Positions 33,220 to 44,543 of a stretch of DNA of 64,000 nucleotides are shown here, in pieces (within the stretch, counting starts at the first letter, position 1; each line of letters begins with the position of its first letter). Where the stretch lies: positions 558,001 through 622,000 of the forward strand of contig JAQQWL010000013.1 in the NCBI GenBank assembly GCA_038363925.1, in the 5' to 3' direction. Made by a program: the position numbers and the translations under genes. The DNA is from Apiospora phragmitis. Its lineage: Eukaryota > Ascomycota > Sordariomycetes > Amphisphaeriales > Apiosporaceae. Below the pieces are notes generated by a model. That model was not told where the DNA came from and did not search any database. It worked only from the letters and a program-made list of their open reading frames with translations.

Positions 33220-34245
33220 CTACCGGTCGCGTCCTAGCCTCTCCTCGTCGTCGTCCATGAGCTCGTAGGCCGGCCGGAACCCATTCTTCCTCTCTTCTTC
33301 TGTGCTGCCTCTCCGCAAAGCCGGATTTGGGTGCGTGTCGTCGGTTCCGCCGAGCGACGTGTAGCCCTTATCGTAAAGCGGACAGTAGGGGATGTCTAGA
33401 GCCCTAATGAACTATTGTCCGTTGGCAGCAAACGAGTAAAATTAGCCAACCGTCTTGACCTTGAGAGATTCTTTGGTGGGGAAGGGAAGGGAAGGGAGGG
33501 GAGAAGAAGAAAAGCGAGAGGAACTTACGCCCCAAACTTCCCGGTAGTGCCAGTCGATGACGGGGTGCACGCGCATGAAGCGCGGCCAGTCGGGATCCGT
33601 CTCGTCGAAGAAGCCGAGGGCGGCGCCGTGGGGGTCGGTCCGGCGCGTGCCGACGAATACGGCCTTGACGCGCGGGCGCTCGACCAGGTACTCGGCCAGG
33701 GCGGCCTTCATGGGCTGGTCCGAGGTCGCGAGGTCGAGGTGGTACGTCGCCGTCGTCTCGGCCACGAAGGCGTCCACCTCAGCGAAGGGCCGCGGGGGCC
33801 GGATGTAGAGCGCCTGCAGGGCGGGGGGAACCGCGCGGCCAGCGAGTTGGAGGACGGCGCCGTCCTTGTTGTTGTGTGGTTTTTTGGTTGTTGTTGTGAG
33901 GAGGAGGAAGGGGGGTGTTGGAAGGGGAAATGCGCCGGTAATGAGGCCAGGATCAGGACCAGCAGTACGAGGCAGTCTTTGCCGCCGTTGTAGGCTATGA
34001 GGAGCTCGTCGGGTCTGCAGTATAGGAAACGGTGTTAGCACCTTGGTGGTTGTCGTCGTCAATTGCGCGTGTCAGATGCTTACGTACCGATACCGCTTGA
34101 GCGCATCCTCGATGACGGATTGCGCGATGCGCACCTGGGCCTGCACGCCCTTGAGCACCTTGTCGTCGGTTTGTGTGTCGAGAAAGTTGTCCAGCTTGCT
34201 CCTCAGCTGCAGGCAGAGCTGCTGCATGTCGGCCGCGTCACCCAT
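33220..34245 (-). CDS. FAD1: FAD synthase (FMN adenylyltransferase, PAPS-reductase fold), about 278 aa
   Basis: Makes FAD from FMN and ATP in the cytosol. Three exons: 34088-34245, 33529-34014 and 33220-33411, with GT-AG introns of 73 and 117 bases. Diagnostic motifs are [12 protein letters not shown] (PP-loop of the PAPS-reductase fold), [27 protein letters not shown] and, in exon 3, [17 protein letters not shown] followed by [17 protein letters not shown]. The frame shifts once inside exon 2 between 33880 and 33936, a stretch with runs of six C and six A on the coding strand; one missing base gives exactly 279 codons. The enzyme is essential in yeast, which supports sequencing error. Its neighbour downstream of the promoter side is a FAD-linked oxidase in the same orientation. 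Confidence 0.9.
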
Positions 34246-35022
34246 GGGGCGGGTTTTCGGTCGTCGTCGCCTTGGGTGTCGTCCTGTTTTGTGTCGTTCT
34301 TGTGGTTGTTGGGGCCCCACGTCAGCGTCGGTGGCAGCGGTTGTTGGTGGTTGGCGGGGAATTGGGGGTAGGGGATTATGTTTTCAGAATCAGGCTTCCC
34401 ATAGTTTCGAGAGCATTTGTTTATGTATATATATATATATATATATATGTATATGTAGGTAGGGTATTAACGGGGACGGGGACGAAAACGGGACAGATCA
34501 TAGCGAGTCTCCAGGCTGACCGAAATAACACGAGGGGTCCCCAAGCATCAGCATAAGGATAGGTGGTCCTCGGCACATTCACTGACAGTCTGCGGGGCCC
34601 GAAATCGCAACGGCCGAACCCGCCACTTGTGTCAGCGACCCTTCACTCTGGTTCAGCCGAGTTCTGGCCACTACCACAGCATTTGACTTTAAACCAAAGG
34701 TGCCACAGGATGCAGACACCAACTGGAAATAGTTTCATTCATTTCTGGGTGTGACTATTTGAGAAGCACTCAGCGACAGAAAGAAAGTCCGAGTTCGAAT
34801 TGTTACTCCGCCAAGTCCGCATTCTTGGCATTCTAATAATAAGCTGACTGCCTCGTTGCCTCACTGCCTCTTTTGTCCTATTTTCTACAGTTAAGGTGCA
34901 TCCACAACTACAACACCCATTATCCATAATGCGATGCAATATCAGTCTTGTCCTATATAGCCTTTGCTAGTGTTCTCCAGTGTTCTCCAGATTTCATCCC
35001 CCATTCTATTCTCCCAACTAAC
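34246..35022. other. Intergenic region with TA microsatellite
   Basis: Promoter of the FAD synthase gene and 3' flank of the FAD-linked oxidase. It contains a TA repeat at 34424-34456 and no supported gene. Confidence 0.5.
34424..34456. repeat. TA dinucleotide microsatellite
   Basis: About eleven TA units followed by GTATATG. It lies some 180 bases upstream of the FAD synthase ATG and is likely polymorphic; it could also act as an A+T-rich promoter element. Confidence 0.85.
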
Positions 35023-37260
35023 CTAGTACCTATACCCACCCACCCGACTCCTGAACATGCCCTCGGGGTCCACGCTCCGCTGCAGCGCCCGGAACGTCTC
35101 GTACCCGCAATAGCTGCGCAGGACATCCTGGTCCGACATGGCGTCATTCATGAACAACGGCATGTAGGCCGCAGTGCCAGCAGCTTTCTGGTCTTGGTCC
35201 TCCTCCAGCCCCAGACCCGCCAGTGCGTTCCACGCCGGCAGCCTGCCCTCGAGCCACTGGGTCATCTCGGCGGCCAGCGCCCGCACCGCCGCGTCGTCGC
35301 GCGCCCGGTGCCACATGCACTGCAGGTTGAGCACGACGCGGTCCGGGTCCGCCGCGCTGAGGCCCATGGCGTTGCCCCCGCCTGCTCGCTGCGCCGCCCC
35401 ACGGCCGCCGGCAGCGGCTGGAACTCGACCGAGCACTGGCTGGGGAAGTGCCACAGCCGGTCGAGGTAGCCGCCCAGCATGGTGCGGCGCCACTGCGTCG
35501 CGATCTCGTCGTAGAGGCGGGGGTGGCTGGGGATCGCGGGAAGCGTGAAGGTCTGGGTGGGGGTTATTTATTGTCAGCTTGGGGAATCACATCCCCTTGG
35601 TGGGTGCGGTGAGATAATAGGGGTGGGTTGACTTACCCGGAACAAGACGCGGCCTCTGATCCATTTTGCCAGGAAACCATTTGCCCAAAGCTATGTTTTT
35701 TTTCGATGTTCATGTCAGTCTGTACGTACGCACAGACAGGGAATTCATGATGGTGCTGGCGAAAACTCACTATGGAAGAGTATTTCTTGGTGGACGTCAC
35801 GTCAACCGTGGCCGGGATTTTGAGCATCTCTGCAAACGGCCCGGTCGAGGGCGGATCCTCTCCATCGTAGAAGAAGAAGACCGTGTATACGCCCAAGTTC
35901 TTGAACATGAAGAAGTCGGCAAAGATGATGGCGGCTTTGGGGTCCTCGGCGCCGGCGATGGTGAAATTATGCAACGCCGTTTGCAGCTGGTCCCATCGAC
36001 TTCGACGGTAAATCCTCACTCCGCCCCAGGTCCTGCCCATTGGACGGGTCTTCATCGTAAACTGGGTGATGATTCCTGATTAAGGGGTAGCCTCTCTGGT
36101 CAATAAACCTTCATTCAGGCTTGTAACTACTCCTGCCAGTTAGTCGACAGGAAGGCTACACGTACCGAATTGGTTTCCCCCGCCTCTCATGGCCACGGCC
36201 AAGTCCGGATGCGTCTCTTGCGTGATGTTGACGATGGTCCCGTTCGCCATGACCGTCTCCCATGCGACAATGCTCTGGTTGAGACAGTAAGCTTTAAGGT
36301 CAAGAGAGGGGTGTAATACGCCAACCCACATCTGCGGCTAGACCGTGCTGTGCACTCAGAAACGACAGTCCTCCCTGGAGTAAGTATCCCCCAACTCCCA
36401 CTATTCCGAGCCGTCCCCCGACGACTGTGACGCCGTGGGGCTCCAAAGCCCCTATCACGTCGTTCCACTCGCCCCCTATTGTAGAATCTTCAGTTTAGCA
36501 ATTTGAGTTTGCCTGTTAAGGAATATGCCTTCTTTTGTGCTCTAGGAAGAGCTCGGTGTATCTCAAAGGCATATTTCGCAGGCGGTAGAGGGTTCGACAA
36601 AATAGGAAATGCAGGCCAGTTACGCTCAAAAAGGAAAGGAGAAAAGTCGCACACCGACTCACCAGGCTTCACGTACGCGACGCCCTTCTCCGCGTCGTAC
36701 CGTACGCCCTCCAAGTGGCGCAGCGCGACGAGCACGCCGCCGTCGACGCTGGCGTGGCCCGGGTTGGGGTCGTGGCCGCCGCTCTTGACGGCGAACCGGA
36801 CCGACGTGTGGTTTTTGTTGCCGTTGCCGTTCAGCACCCGGACCACGGCGGCGACCTGCGCCGCCGTGACGGGATGCACCACGCACGCCGGCCGCAGGTC
36901 CGCCAGCGACTTGCTCCAGTAGTGATTTAGCTCCGCCCAGTAGGCCGCGTCGCCCGGGAAGTACGTCCTTTGGGACGGGAGGAGGGCGGTGTGAATGTCT
37001 CTGCAGGCTTCCACCGCCTCGGGCGAGTAAGAAGGGCGTGGGACATGTCGGGACCCCAGAAGAGGAAGCAGTAGCCTTGCCGCAAGCAGAGCCGCGCAGA
37101 GGCTGAGCAAAATCAGCGTCTGAGGAAAGCGCCTGGCTATAGCATGCCGTTTGTTGTTGTGCCTCAGCCTCCGGCGGCTACCAGGGCTACCATCGCCCTT
37201 GTCGTCGTAGGTATTGATCCTGTTGTGGTCCATGAAGTGTATACTTATTCTCTCGTCCAT
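35023..37260 (-). CDS. Membrane-anchored FAD-linked oxidoreductase (BBE-like), about 580 aa
   Basis: Six exons: 36663-37260, 36330-36475, 36166-36274, 35771-36075, 35637-35690 and 35023-35552, all with GT-AG introns. Residues about 46-70 form a hydrophobic segment (LILLSLCAALLAARLLLPLL) after a basic stretch, so it is a signal anchor and the enzyme faces the secretory lumen or outside. The FAD_binding_4 domain has VRFAVKSGGHDPNPGHAS, whose His is the covalent FAD ligand in this family, then GGLSFLSAQHGLAAD. The second flavin-binding Cys of BBE-type enzymes is not present (GGYLLQGG at that place), so FAD is expected to be singly linked. The C-terminal YCGYETFRALQRSVDPEGMF block is typical of the BBE region. 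The frame shifts at 35375-35379 (C-run on the plus strand); one missing base gives exactly 581 codons. Substrate unknown; carbohydrate or specialised-metabolite oxidation is typical. Confidence 0.85.
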
Positions 37261-38597
37261 GAAGTTCTAGAATACCTGGAATATGTAGAACAGCCACTTG
37301 GCTGTATTCATAACATATAAACTTCGATCAATAGTTGGTGATTCCACAGCGCGGCCTTTTAATCATATAGAAGACGTTTGAGGGTTCTATGACCTATCAA
37401 CGAAGATACCAATAAACGCGTGTTCGGCTTGGATGTTTCCTCTGTCATGGGACTTTGTTGTTCTGTCGCGTACAGATGTACGGCTGGGCGTAACGTGCGA
37501 TAGTAGCCGTACGTATGGGGGAAGTAGGTAAGTATTAGAGTTACAACCCAGGCAGGTCTTTTGTACTTCATATACCGGAATTGTGATATGCGATGTGTAG
37601 TCGTATGTGCTCCAGCGGCTGTACTACGCCGGCATGAGTAGATCAGATGTGATCGGACGGCTATCAACCACATTATGCGACGGTGTTCGCGATTTGCGGA
37701 TTCGGAACCAGACCATTCAACCTCTGGCAATACCGCAATGATAGAAGCAGTCAGCAGAGCGAGGCATTCTCGCGTGATCATTTTCGTTAGTACCTACGAG
37801 TCCTTCTTTGCTACCTCGCTCCGGTGGCGATGACGAACAGCGACGACGACAAGGGAATCCCGAGCTGCGTTATTCACTTGGCAGAGCCAGAGACAGAAGA
37901 GTCGAACCGGTTATACTTTTGTTACGCTCCCCTGTACCTTTCGCTCGTTCGTATCCGCATGGACTAGAGTCGACGTGCTTCAACGACTAGGGCATCATGC
38001 ATATATGGATAAAGAGTTCTCTTCTGTACGACTTGCTAATTGCTAAGAGACTGAGGTGGTCCCATCCGAACAAGGTAAATCTTCCGATCGGGCCGCCGCA
38101 AAGCTTTCCCCTGGCACCTGTGAGTACGAAAGCTTGAGGGATTGACCCAAACCATGGCCCACACTGCACAGCTTCTCCGTACTCGTGATCATAGATGGGG
38201 AGACCCTACAGTAGATGACCATGACTTGCGACTCATGTGCTATGTTTCATCCCCCAAATAGCGGCATTAGACGACTCTTATTCGGACTGGCTTGCGGGTT
38301 TTGCCTTCAGCATTCATTGAAACCTTAATCACATTACCACACTGTGTCTTGCAGCAAACTGCACTTGGATTGACCTCAGGTCGTATTCCGAGAAAAAGGG
38401 GCATCTGAAGGCCAAGTTTCTTGTTTACAAACAATATGGGGTAGCAACATATGTAAGAGGAGAGCGAGTAGTTAAATGTTTTGTTTTTGCCATTATTGTC
38501 TACATAGTGGCTTTGCTCATCAAAAGGTCATCAATCCGAGTCTGTCTATCCTTTATACCAGTCCAGCGCGCCAGGCAACGAATTACATAAGCACCAC
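37261..38597. other. Intergenic region, no gene seen
   Basis: Promoter region of the FAD-linked oxidase and 3' flank of the Hsp110 gene. Several 60-140-codon frames occur but none has support. Confidence 0.5.
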
Positions 38598-40991
38598 TTA
38601 CTCCTTGGCCTCTGTCTCCGGTTGAGGCGCCTCAGCATCAGTCATCACCTCGTCCTTAGCGGGTTCAGCCTGCTTCTTGGCCTCCTCCTCGTTGGCCTTC
38701 TTGGCAGCAGCTTCAGCATCCAGCTTGGCCTGCAGTGCTTCTCGCTCAGCCTCAACCTTGTCGAAATGTCGCTGAGCGATGGGACCAGCCATGGCCCGGA
38801 TTTCGTCAATCTTGGCGACGTAGACGGCCTTGGTGGCGTCCTCGCCATCCTCATACAGCCAATCCTAAAACACCGTTAGTACATGACTCTTCTGGTCGCA
38901 GCACGATGAATCAACTTACCTCAGTCTCTGTCAGCTTGGCTCGGATCTTGTCCTTCTCGTCATCGTTGGCGAGCTCGGCGTACTGCTCGTCGAGCTTGTT
39001 TCGCATCTCGTAAATATAAGCCTCCAGCTCGTTCTTCCTCTCCTCGGTATCTGCAACAAGCTTGTCCTCCATGAGCATGGCGTTTTCCCTTCTCGGCAGC
39101 GGCAGCGAGTGCAGGCTGGTCAAGAGACGTCACACCAGCCACAATTGGCAGGTCACCCTTCCGCACTTGCTTCTTGACCTTTCGTGTCTTGGTCTTGGGG
39201 TCCTTCTTGTCGCCATCTGTCTCCATGGCCTCGGGGTCCTTCTTGTCGCCTTCCTCATCCTTGACCTCTTCCTCAACTTCTTGGTCTTCCACGTAGTATC
39301 CACTTTCAACATTCAGAACACCATGAATGTTGACTCGGGCCTTCAGCTTGCAGATCATGAACTCGGTCTTGGGGTCGGCCTTGACGCCCTTGACAGAGAA
39401 GCGGCCAATGAAAGGTTGAACCTTGCCAGGGAGAATTTCGGGCTTGGCGTACCTAGCCTCCAAGTCGAATGCTTGCTTGCGGTAGAAGGTGAGAATCTTA
39501 GTCGAGGGAAGAACATTACCCTTCTGGAACACGGTAAGACTCGTATCCTCATCCGGAATGTCTTGGTCCTTCTCCCAAGAGAACTCAATGGGTAGGAGCA
39601 GATATCCTGAACAGCGAAGTCGCGGACCTTGAAGACGGGAGAGAGGATGGCACAGCTGAAAGCGCAACCCCTGGCAATAGCCTCGTCCTGGTTCATGGTG
39701 AAGGACAGCTGCTTTCCGAAGTATGCCTGGATGCGATCCTTCAGCGCAGGAACACGCGTGCAGCCACCAACCAGCTCAATGACGTCAATGTCTTCCTTGG
39801 TCAACTTGGCCTCGGCCAGGGCCTGCTCGATAGGCTTGGTAACGCGAAGGAGCATGGGCTCGATGAGGGCCTCGAATTCCTGACGTGTGACCATGCCACT
39901 GACATCCACATCGTTCATCAGGGACTCGATGTTCATGGGAGCCTGCTGGTTGGCAGAAAGGACCTTCTTGAGCTTCTCGCAAGAAGTCTCCAACTCGAAC
40001 CATAGCCTTGGGGTTGGTGGTGATGTCGATCTTGTACTTGGCCAGGAACTCTTTCTGGAAGTGGTTGACGAGGGCCAGGTTGAAATCACGGCCACCAAAG
40101 TGTCGGTCGCAAGCAGTCGACTTGACGGCGAGCTCACCCTTCTTGAAATCTATAATGGAGCATGTGTAGTCGCTGTGACCGATGTCGATGATGGCGACAC
40201 GGCGGGGCTTCTCCTCGGGACCAGGCAGGTCGAGCTTGGTGATACCCCAGCCGAGAGCGGCAGCGGTGGTGTCGTTCATGAGACGAAGCATCTTCAAGCC
40301 AGCAATCTCTGAGGCGTCCATCAAGCTTCTTCTTTGGACGTCGGTGAACCAAGCGGGTACGCTCATGACGATGTCTGACACGGGCAGCTTAAGCTCGGCC
40401 TGGGCGGTCTGCTTGACCTTGCTCAGGAACATGGCAACGAGCTCGGTAGCGCTGAACTTCTCCTTCTTACCCAAGTAGGAAACCTCAGCGCCGACCTGGG
40501 CACCGCACTCGACTAGTGCGGCCGAGACATATTGCTGCTCGATCTGAACATCGGGGTCCTTAAGGCTTCGGCCGGCTAACCGCTTCAGACAGCTGACGGT
40601 GTTCTTGAGGTTGGAGATTTCTAGGCTCTTGGCCGTCTCGCCCAGGTAACGAGCTCTGGGGCCAAATCCTACGAGAGAACTAGAGTGTGAGACGGTACAT
40701 GTTAGAAATGCTGGTCATGAAGTCGAGCCGTATTAGACGATAGAAGAGGGGTAAAGAACTTACGGAGTGGCTCTGTTGGACACTTCATTGGTAATCTACA
40801 TGATCAGTTAGTACGCAGTCGCAAATGTAGTCGTATCGAGGTGTTAGAAGGGGTGAGGTGGTGGGCGCAGGTGGTGCACGCCCGACAAGCAGGCAGGCAG
40901 GCAGGCTTCTACTTACGACATCAACACCCCGATTCCTCGCAACAGCGATGACGGTGTTGAGGGTACCGAAGTCGACACCAACGACGCTCAT
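38598..40991 (-). CDS. SSE1: Hsp110/SSE1-type Hsp70 (nucleotide exchange factor, Hsp88 orthologue), about 710 aa
   Basis: A cytosolic Hsp70-superfamily protein that acts as nucleotide exchange factor for Hsp70. Four exons: 40917-40991, 40764-40795 (32 bases), 38920-40679 and 38598-38864. Exon 3 starts at a CTCTAG acceptor so that ...NRATPSLVGFGPRARYLGE reads correctly. Motifs: VGVDFGTLNTVIAVARN (phosphate 1), VAIIDIGHSDYTCSIIDF (phosphate 2) and IELVGGCTRVPALKDRI (adenosine). The long acidic loop DQEVEEEVKDEEGDKKDPE is typical of Hsp110 substrate domains. The frame is broken at 39990-39991 (+1), 39590-39592 (-1) and 39083-39089 (+1); the net correction gives exactly 711 codons. The whole family is essential or near-essential, so these breaks are probably sequence errors. 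Short early introns are typical of fungal heat-shock genes. Confidence 0.92.
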
Positions 40992-41410
40992 CTTTGCTTA
41001 AATATGACGGTCAAATGCACAAGCAGAAGAGTAGAGGAAAGTCGGTTCAGAGAACGGATCTTGTGTTTCTTTGCTGGGAGTCGGCGCAGTAGCAGGGGGA
41101 AAATGAAGGAACTACAACTTGGATGTTGGTGATTGATAGACCGGGTCGTAAAAAAAGTTGGCGCTCGTCTGGATGCTGCCCGAGTTTGTTCGCAAATGTG
41201 CTGTGTTTATTGATCGGATTGCGTTTTTGGTGGGGGTGGGGGAAGAGTCTTTTGGTGCACTTTCTACTCTACTAACCACGTCTTTCCCGGCTTTGCGACA
41301 GGCGTGGGCGGGTCGAGTAAGTAATAGGACACAGTCTTCCCCTCCTCTAAGCACACCCCTACGCCCCAGGGGGGGGTGCAGGGTCTATTTTGAGCCTTCC
41401 TGCACAATCC

Positions 41411-41420
41411 AGAACTTTCC
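41411..41420. promoter_or_regulatory. Possible heat-shock element (GAAnnTTC)
   Basis: AGAACTTTCC fits the inverted nGAAnnTTCn pair bound by Hsf1. It lies about 420 bases upstream of the Hsp110 ATG. Only two of the usual three units are visible, so this is tentative. Confidence 0.25.
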
Positions 41421-41522
41421 AACCTGGCAACGCCGCAACGGATCGCAACCATCCTAGCTGGCCAACCACAGCCCAGTAGTACGTACATAGTACAATGGCC
41501 CTGTGCCTGGCCTGCCCGCTCT

Positions 41523-41573
41523 TCAGCCCATCGCAGCCCATCGCAGCCCATCGCAGCCCATCGCAACCCATCG
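41523..41573. repeat. Five tandem copies of a 10-base unit (CAGCCCATCG)
   Basis: The unit repeats from about 41523 with one change in the last copy (CAACCCATCG). It lies in the Hsp110 upstream region and creates spurious open frames with repeated MGCDGLRWA. Confidence 0.85.
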
Positions 41574-42407
41574 TTCTCGCTCGGCCAAGCCAGAAAATAC
41601 TGACAGAGGGACAGCCAATTGTCAGGCTGCCCAGGTGGACGAGCAAAGACTCAAGAGAGAGGCGACCCTGACACCAGTCGAGTTTTTCATGGTTCCATTT
41701 TTAGCCCACTGCCATTATATCATAGCCGGATTTGCATGACTACCACTTACTAGGTGACCAGGCCAGCTAGCGGCCCAGGGCACTTGGCATATCGTAAATC
41801 TGCCCCGCCAAGCCCAGTTCCGCTGGTTGTGTTGTCATAAGAACTACCAATACCAGAAACCGAGCCAGCCTTACCGCCCGCACCGAATTGGAAATGCCCA
41901 AACGCATAGTCAACGATGTGTAAAGGGAATTGGCTTTTACGTGATACTGGTTCTATTTTACTTGAGCTGTTACCTCGGGCCTTGACTGTTGCGCTTGGCA
42001 CCTCTGCCTTTGTCTGTTTCCGGCGTCGACTTAGGTAATCGACTCGGCTGCTGCTTCACTGTGTATGAACATATTCATCCTCGCCAGGTAGGAACAGAAA
42101 AAGGATGCTGCAGCTACCCTGGGGGTCGAGTCAGTGTTATCGGAAACCCCACTACGCAAACCCGCCTTGACCGCCCTGGCCGTGCCCCACGATGTTATAT
42201 TCCCACTGGACCACTGATATCATACATAGATTGTGATTTTATTGATATCTAGGTCCTGGTTCCCCGTGAACAGCTGCGCATGAGTTGTCTTGAAGATGTT
42301 AGGAAAGGGACAGTCGTCTTGAGCGTACAAATTACACACAAGACTCGTCAAGGCCCTGAGTGGCCTGTGAGTACATAATATCCAGACTGTGGATTTCTCC
42401 ACCCTAC

Positions 42408-44543
42408 CTAGTCTACGATTTGTTTCTTATCTGCCCAAGATGGCTCGACTCCGCGACAGACGCTCTCATAGTCTCTGAACTTCTGTTCATCCAAGGCCAG
42501 ATCAGGTGTCGTCCAGAACATCGCCCAATTCATGTCTCGAATCTTGAGCGACCCCGCCGATCGCTCATGATACCACTTGTTTACGGGGTTATCTTTTCTG
42601 CTTCTCCAGCAGACCCCGTACGGGAAACAGTCCCGTACCATTGCATTAAAGACGATATCGGCTACGCCTCCAGCACCCTGACTTTTCCTCAAGACAGCAA
42701 ATTTGTCCAAGTAGGGGACTAATCTCGAGGGGTCGACGTCCCCACTTGCATCTACATCCAACGGTTTTTCCCATGTCAAGATGGCGCCGCCCTCGTACTC
42801 GCCAGCGATGATTATACCTGCAAGGTTCTCCTCGACCCGCTTAAGGTAATGCTCAACATCCAGCTTCCGGCCAAAGGAGTCATTGATTAGGTGTACAAGC
42901 CGGGGGAGGTCTACGGAGGCATCGGTGAGTCTCAATCGTGGCTCTCCTGGCCGAGGTGGTTGCCAAATCGAAACTCGAGGGTCCGGAAGGATCGTGACAT
43001 GCATCCCACGCTTGGCCAGCGTCGTGCTTGAACCCAACTGAGCTGCGCCATTGGAAGACACCACAGGAGTGAACCTTCCAGACGGTAGAGACGATGACTG
43101 CGCAGGCTTATCTGTGAGAAGATTGTGTATGAGCGGGTTGAGTTTCCTACGCGTGCCCACGTACGGCCAACCAGAATCGGCCTCATCCTGGGGACGCTCA
43201 TTAGCAGCATCCTGAGGCGTCGTTATAATCGCGGACGATGTGGGGGGTAAAAGTGACAGCGCCTTCCGGGCCAGCTGTGCATTCCGCAGATGGTGCTGGT
43301 TTTCCTGCATTGTTCCCGGATCGTTCGATTCTGAATGTGAGCTTGGTTCCGCAAGAGATTGAGTAACCTCTTCGTACTCTTGCTCTAGGTTCAAAAACAT
43401 GTAACGGCCTGTGGCGCGATTGTGTGCGGGCACGCCTCCGACAGGATCTAGGATTATCAGCCTATACACCTCGGTAGCCTTTAGTCGTTGCATAATATGC
43501 TTCTCTTCTGTCGGCTGTCCCAGGAATTGGAGCCCTGACAGTTGTCTCGTTAGAGCCAGGACCGCGTCGTTGGCATCGACACATTTATAAGCGATGCTTT
43601 GCTCCGTTTCCCCGACCGATGGTATGACTGGGATGACATCGTCCTGCAACGACTGCAAGAGACTGCTGGAGTCGGTGACGAAGAGATCTTCGGACACATA
43701 AGGTGATGTTCCTTTACCAACAGAATCCCCTATAGTCAGTGGTGTGCCGAGAACCACAGCTCCCTCTTCATCAAAACAGTCGATCGCTTCTGCGATACGG
43801 TTGGCCTGCGTATCAATGGCATGGCGGCGTTCAGAATCGGTTCCAGTCACGCCATCGCAGTCCACGACCACAATGCTGATCAAGCCAAGCGTCTTCAAAG
43901 CGCTGAGGGACTTGGCCACTCCGAGAATCGTGCTGTTGTCTGCTTCTTGGGGAGCCCGGAACTTCACTATAGCCACATAATGTGGCTGCTGTGTCGCATC
44001 TTCGACGGTGCTTTGCGGTCCATCTTGGCCATCTTTCTGAGCGGCCTGGGATGGGTCCCTGGCTGCTGATTTTGCTATCTGTTGCTTAAAGCCAATCCTC
44101 TTTCTCTCCAATAGGGGAGCGAATTTGTTGATGTAGGCACGTGCATCGCGCTTCGTGACTGACGTTTCCAATACAGAAACCAGGAAATCCTGACGTTATC
44201 ATTAGCCAAACTCAGCGACAGTTGAATGCCAATGAGGTTACCCTGTCAATGTTCTTGCGTTGCCTCTGTGCTTCTGGTATTGAAGCAAATCTCGACTTTC
44301 TAGATGCTACCGAGTTCGCAAGCCCGCCGCCACTTCGAGATGCCCCAGAGTGGTGCGGTGACTGCAGTGAGGAGCCATCGGTTATTTTGGTAGAAATCCC
44401 TCTGTGGCATGCGGGGAAGTTCGGGGTCTATTATTTTGGATCAGCCATTCTGCGGTATCGTGAAACGTGAATGAGTAATGAACAGGCACACTCACATGGA
44501 AGCTAGAACTAGCCTTCTTCAAGGCAGTCGTCCGCAAACTCAT
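42408..44543 (-). CDS. ARG2: Mitochondrial N-acetylglutamate synthase (amino-acid acetyltransferase), about 660 aa
   Basis: Catalyses acetyl-CoA plus glutamate to N-acetylglutamate, the first step of arginine synthesis, in mitochondria. Probable exons are 44496-44543, 44242-44401 and 42408-44189; the last two join cleanly (RKNIDR|DFLVSVLETS) across a 52-base intron. The N-terminus (MSLRTTALKKASSSFH, then an Arg/Ser-rich stretch) is a mitochondrial presequence. Next come the amino-acid-kinase-like region (YVAIVKFRAP..., VLGTPLTIGDS) and the C-terminal GNAT domain (AGIIIAGEYEGGAILTWEK, LDKFAVLRKSQGAGGVADIVF, CWRSRKDNPVNKWYHERSAG). Exon 1 to exon 2 phasing is off by one base, so either one base is wrong near 44402 or the first exon differs. 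In fungi this enzyme is arginine-feedback-regulated and associates with acetylglutamate kinase; that is family knowledge. Confidence 0.88.

Larger units (their letters stand above)
40992..42407. other. Intergenic region upstream of the Hsp110 gene
   Basis: Contains the Hsp110 promoter, a possible heat-shock element at 41411-41420 and a 10-base tandem repeat at 41523-41573. Beyond that, the 3' flank of the N-acetylglutamate synthase gene. No gene is supported; the frames at 41264-41646 are made by the repeat. Confidence 0.5.

Noticed and set aside
41264..41646. Open frames with repeated MGCDGLRWA
   Set aside because: They are generated by the 10-base tandem repeat and have no other support.
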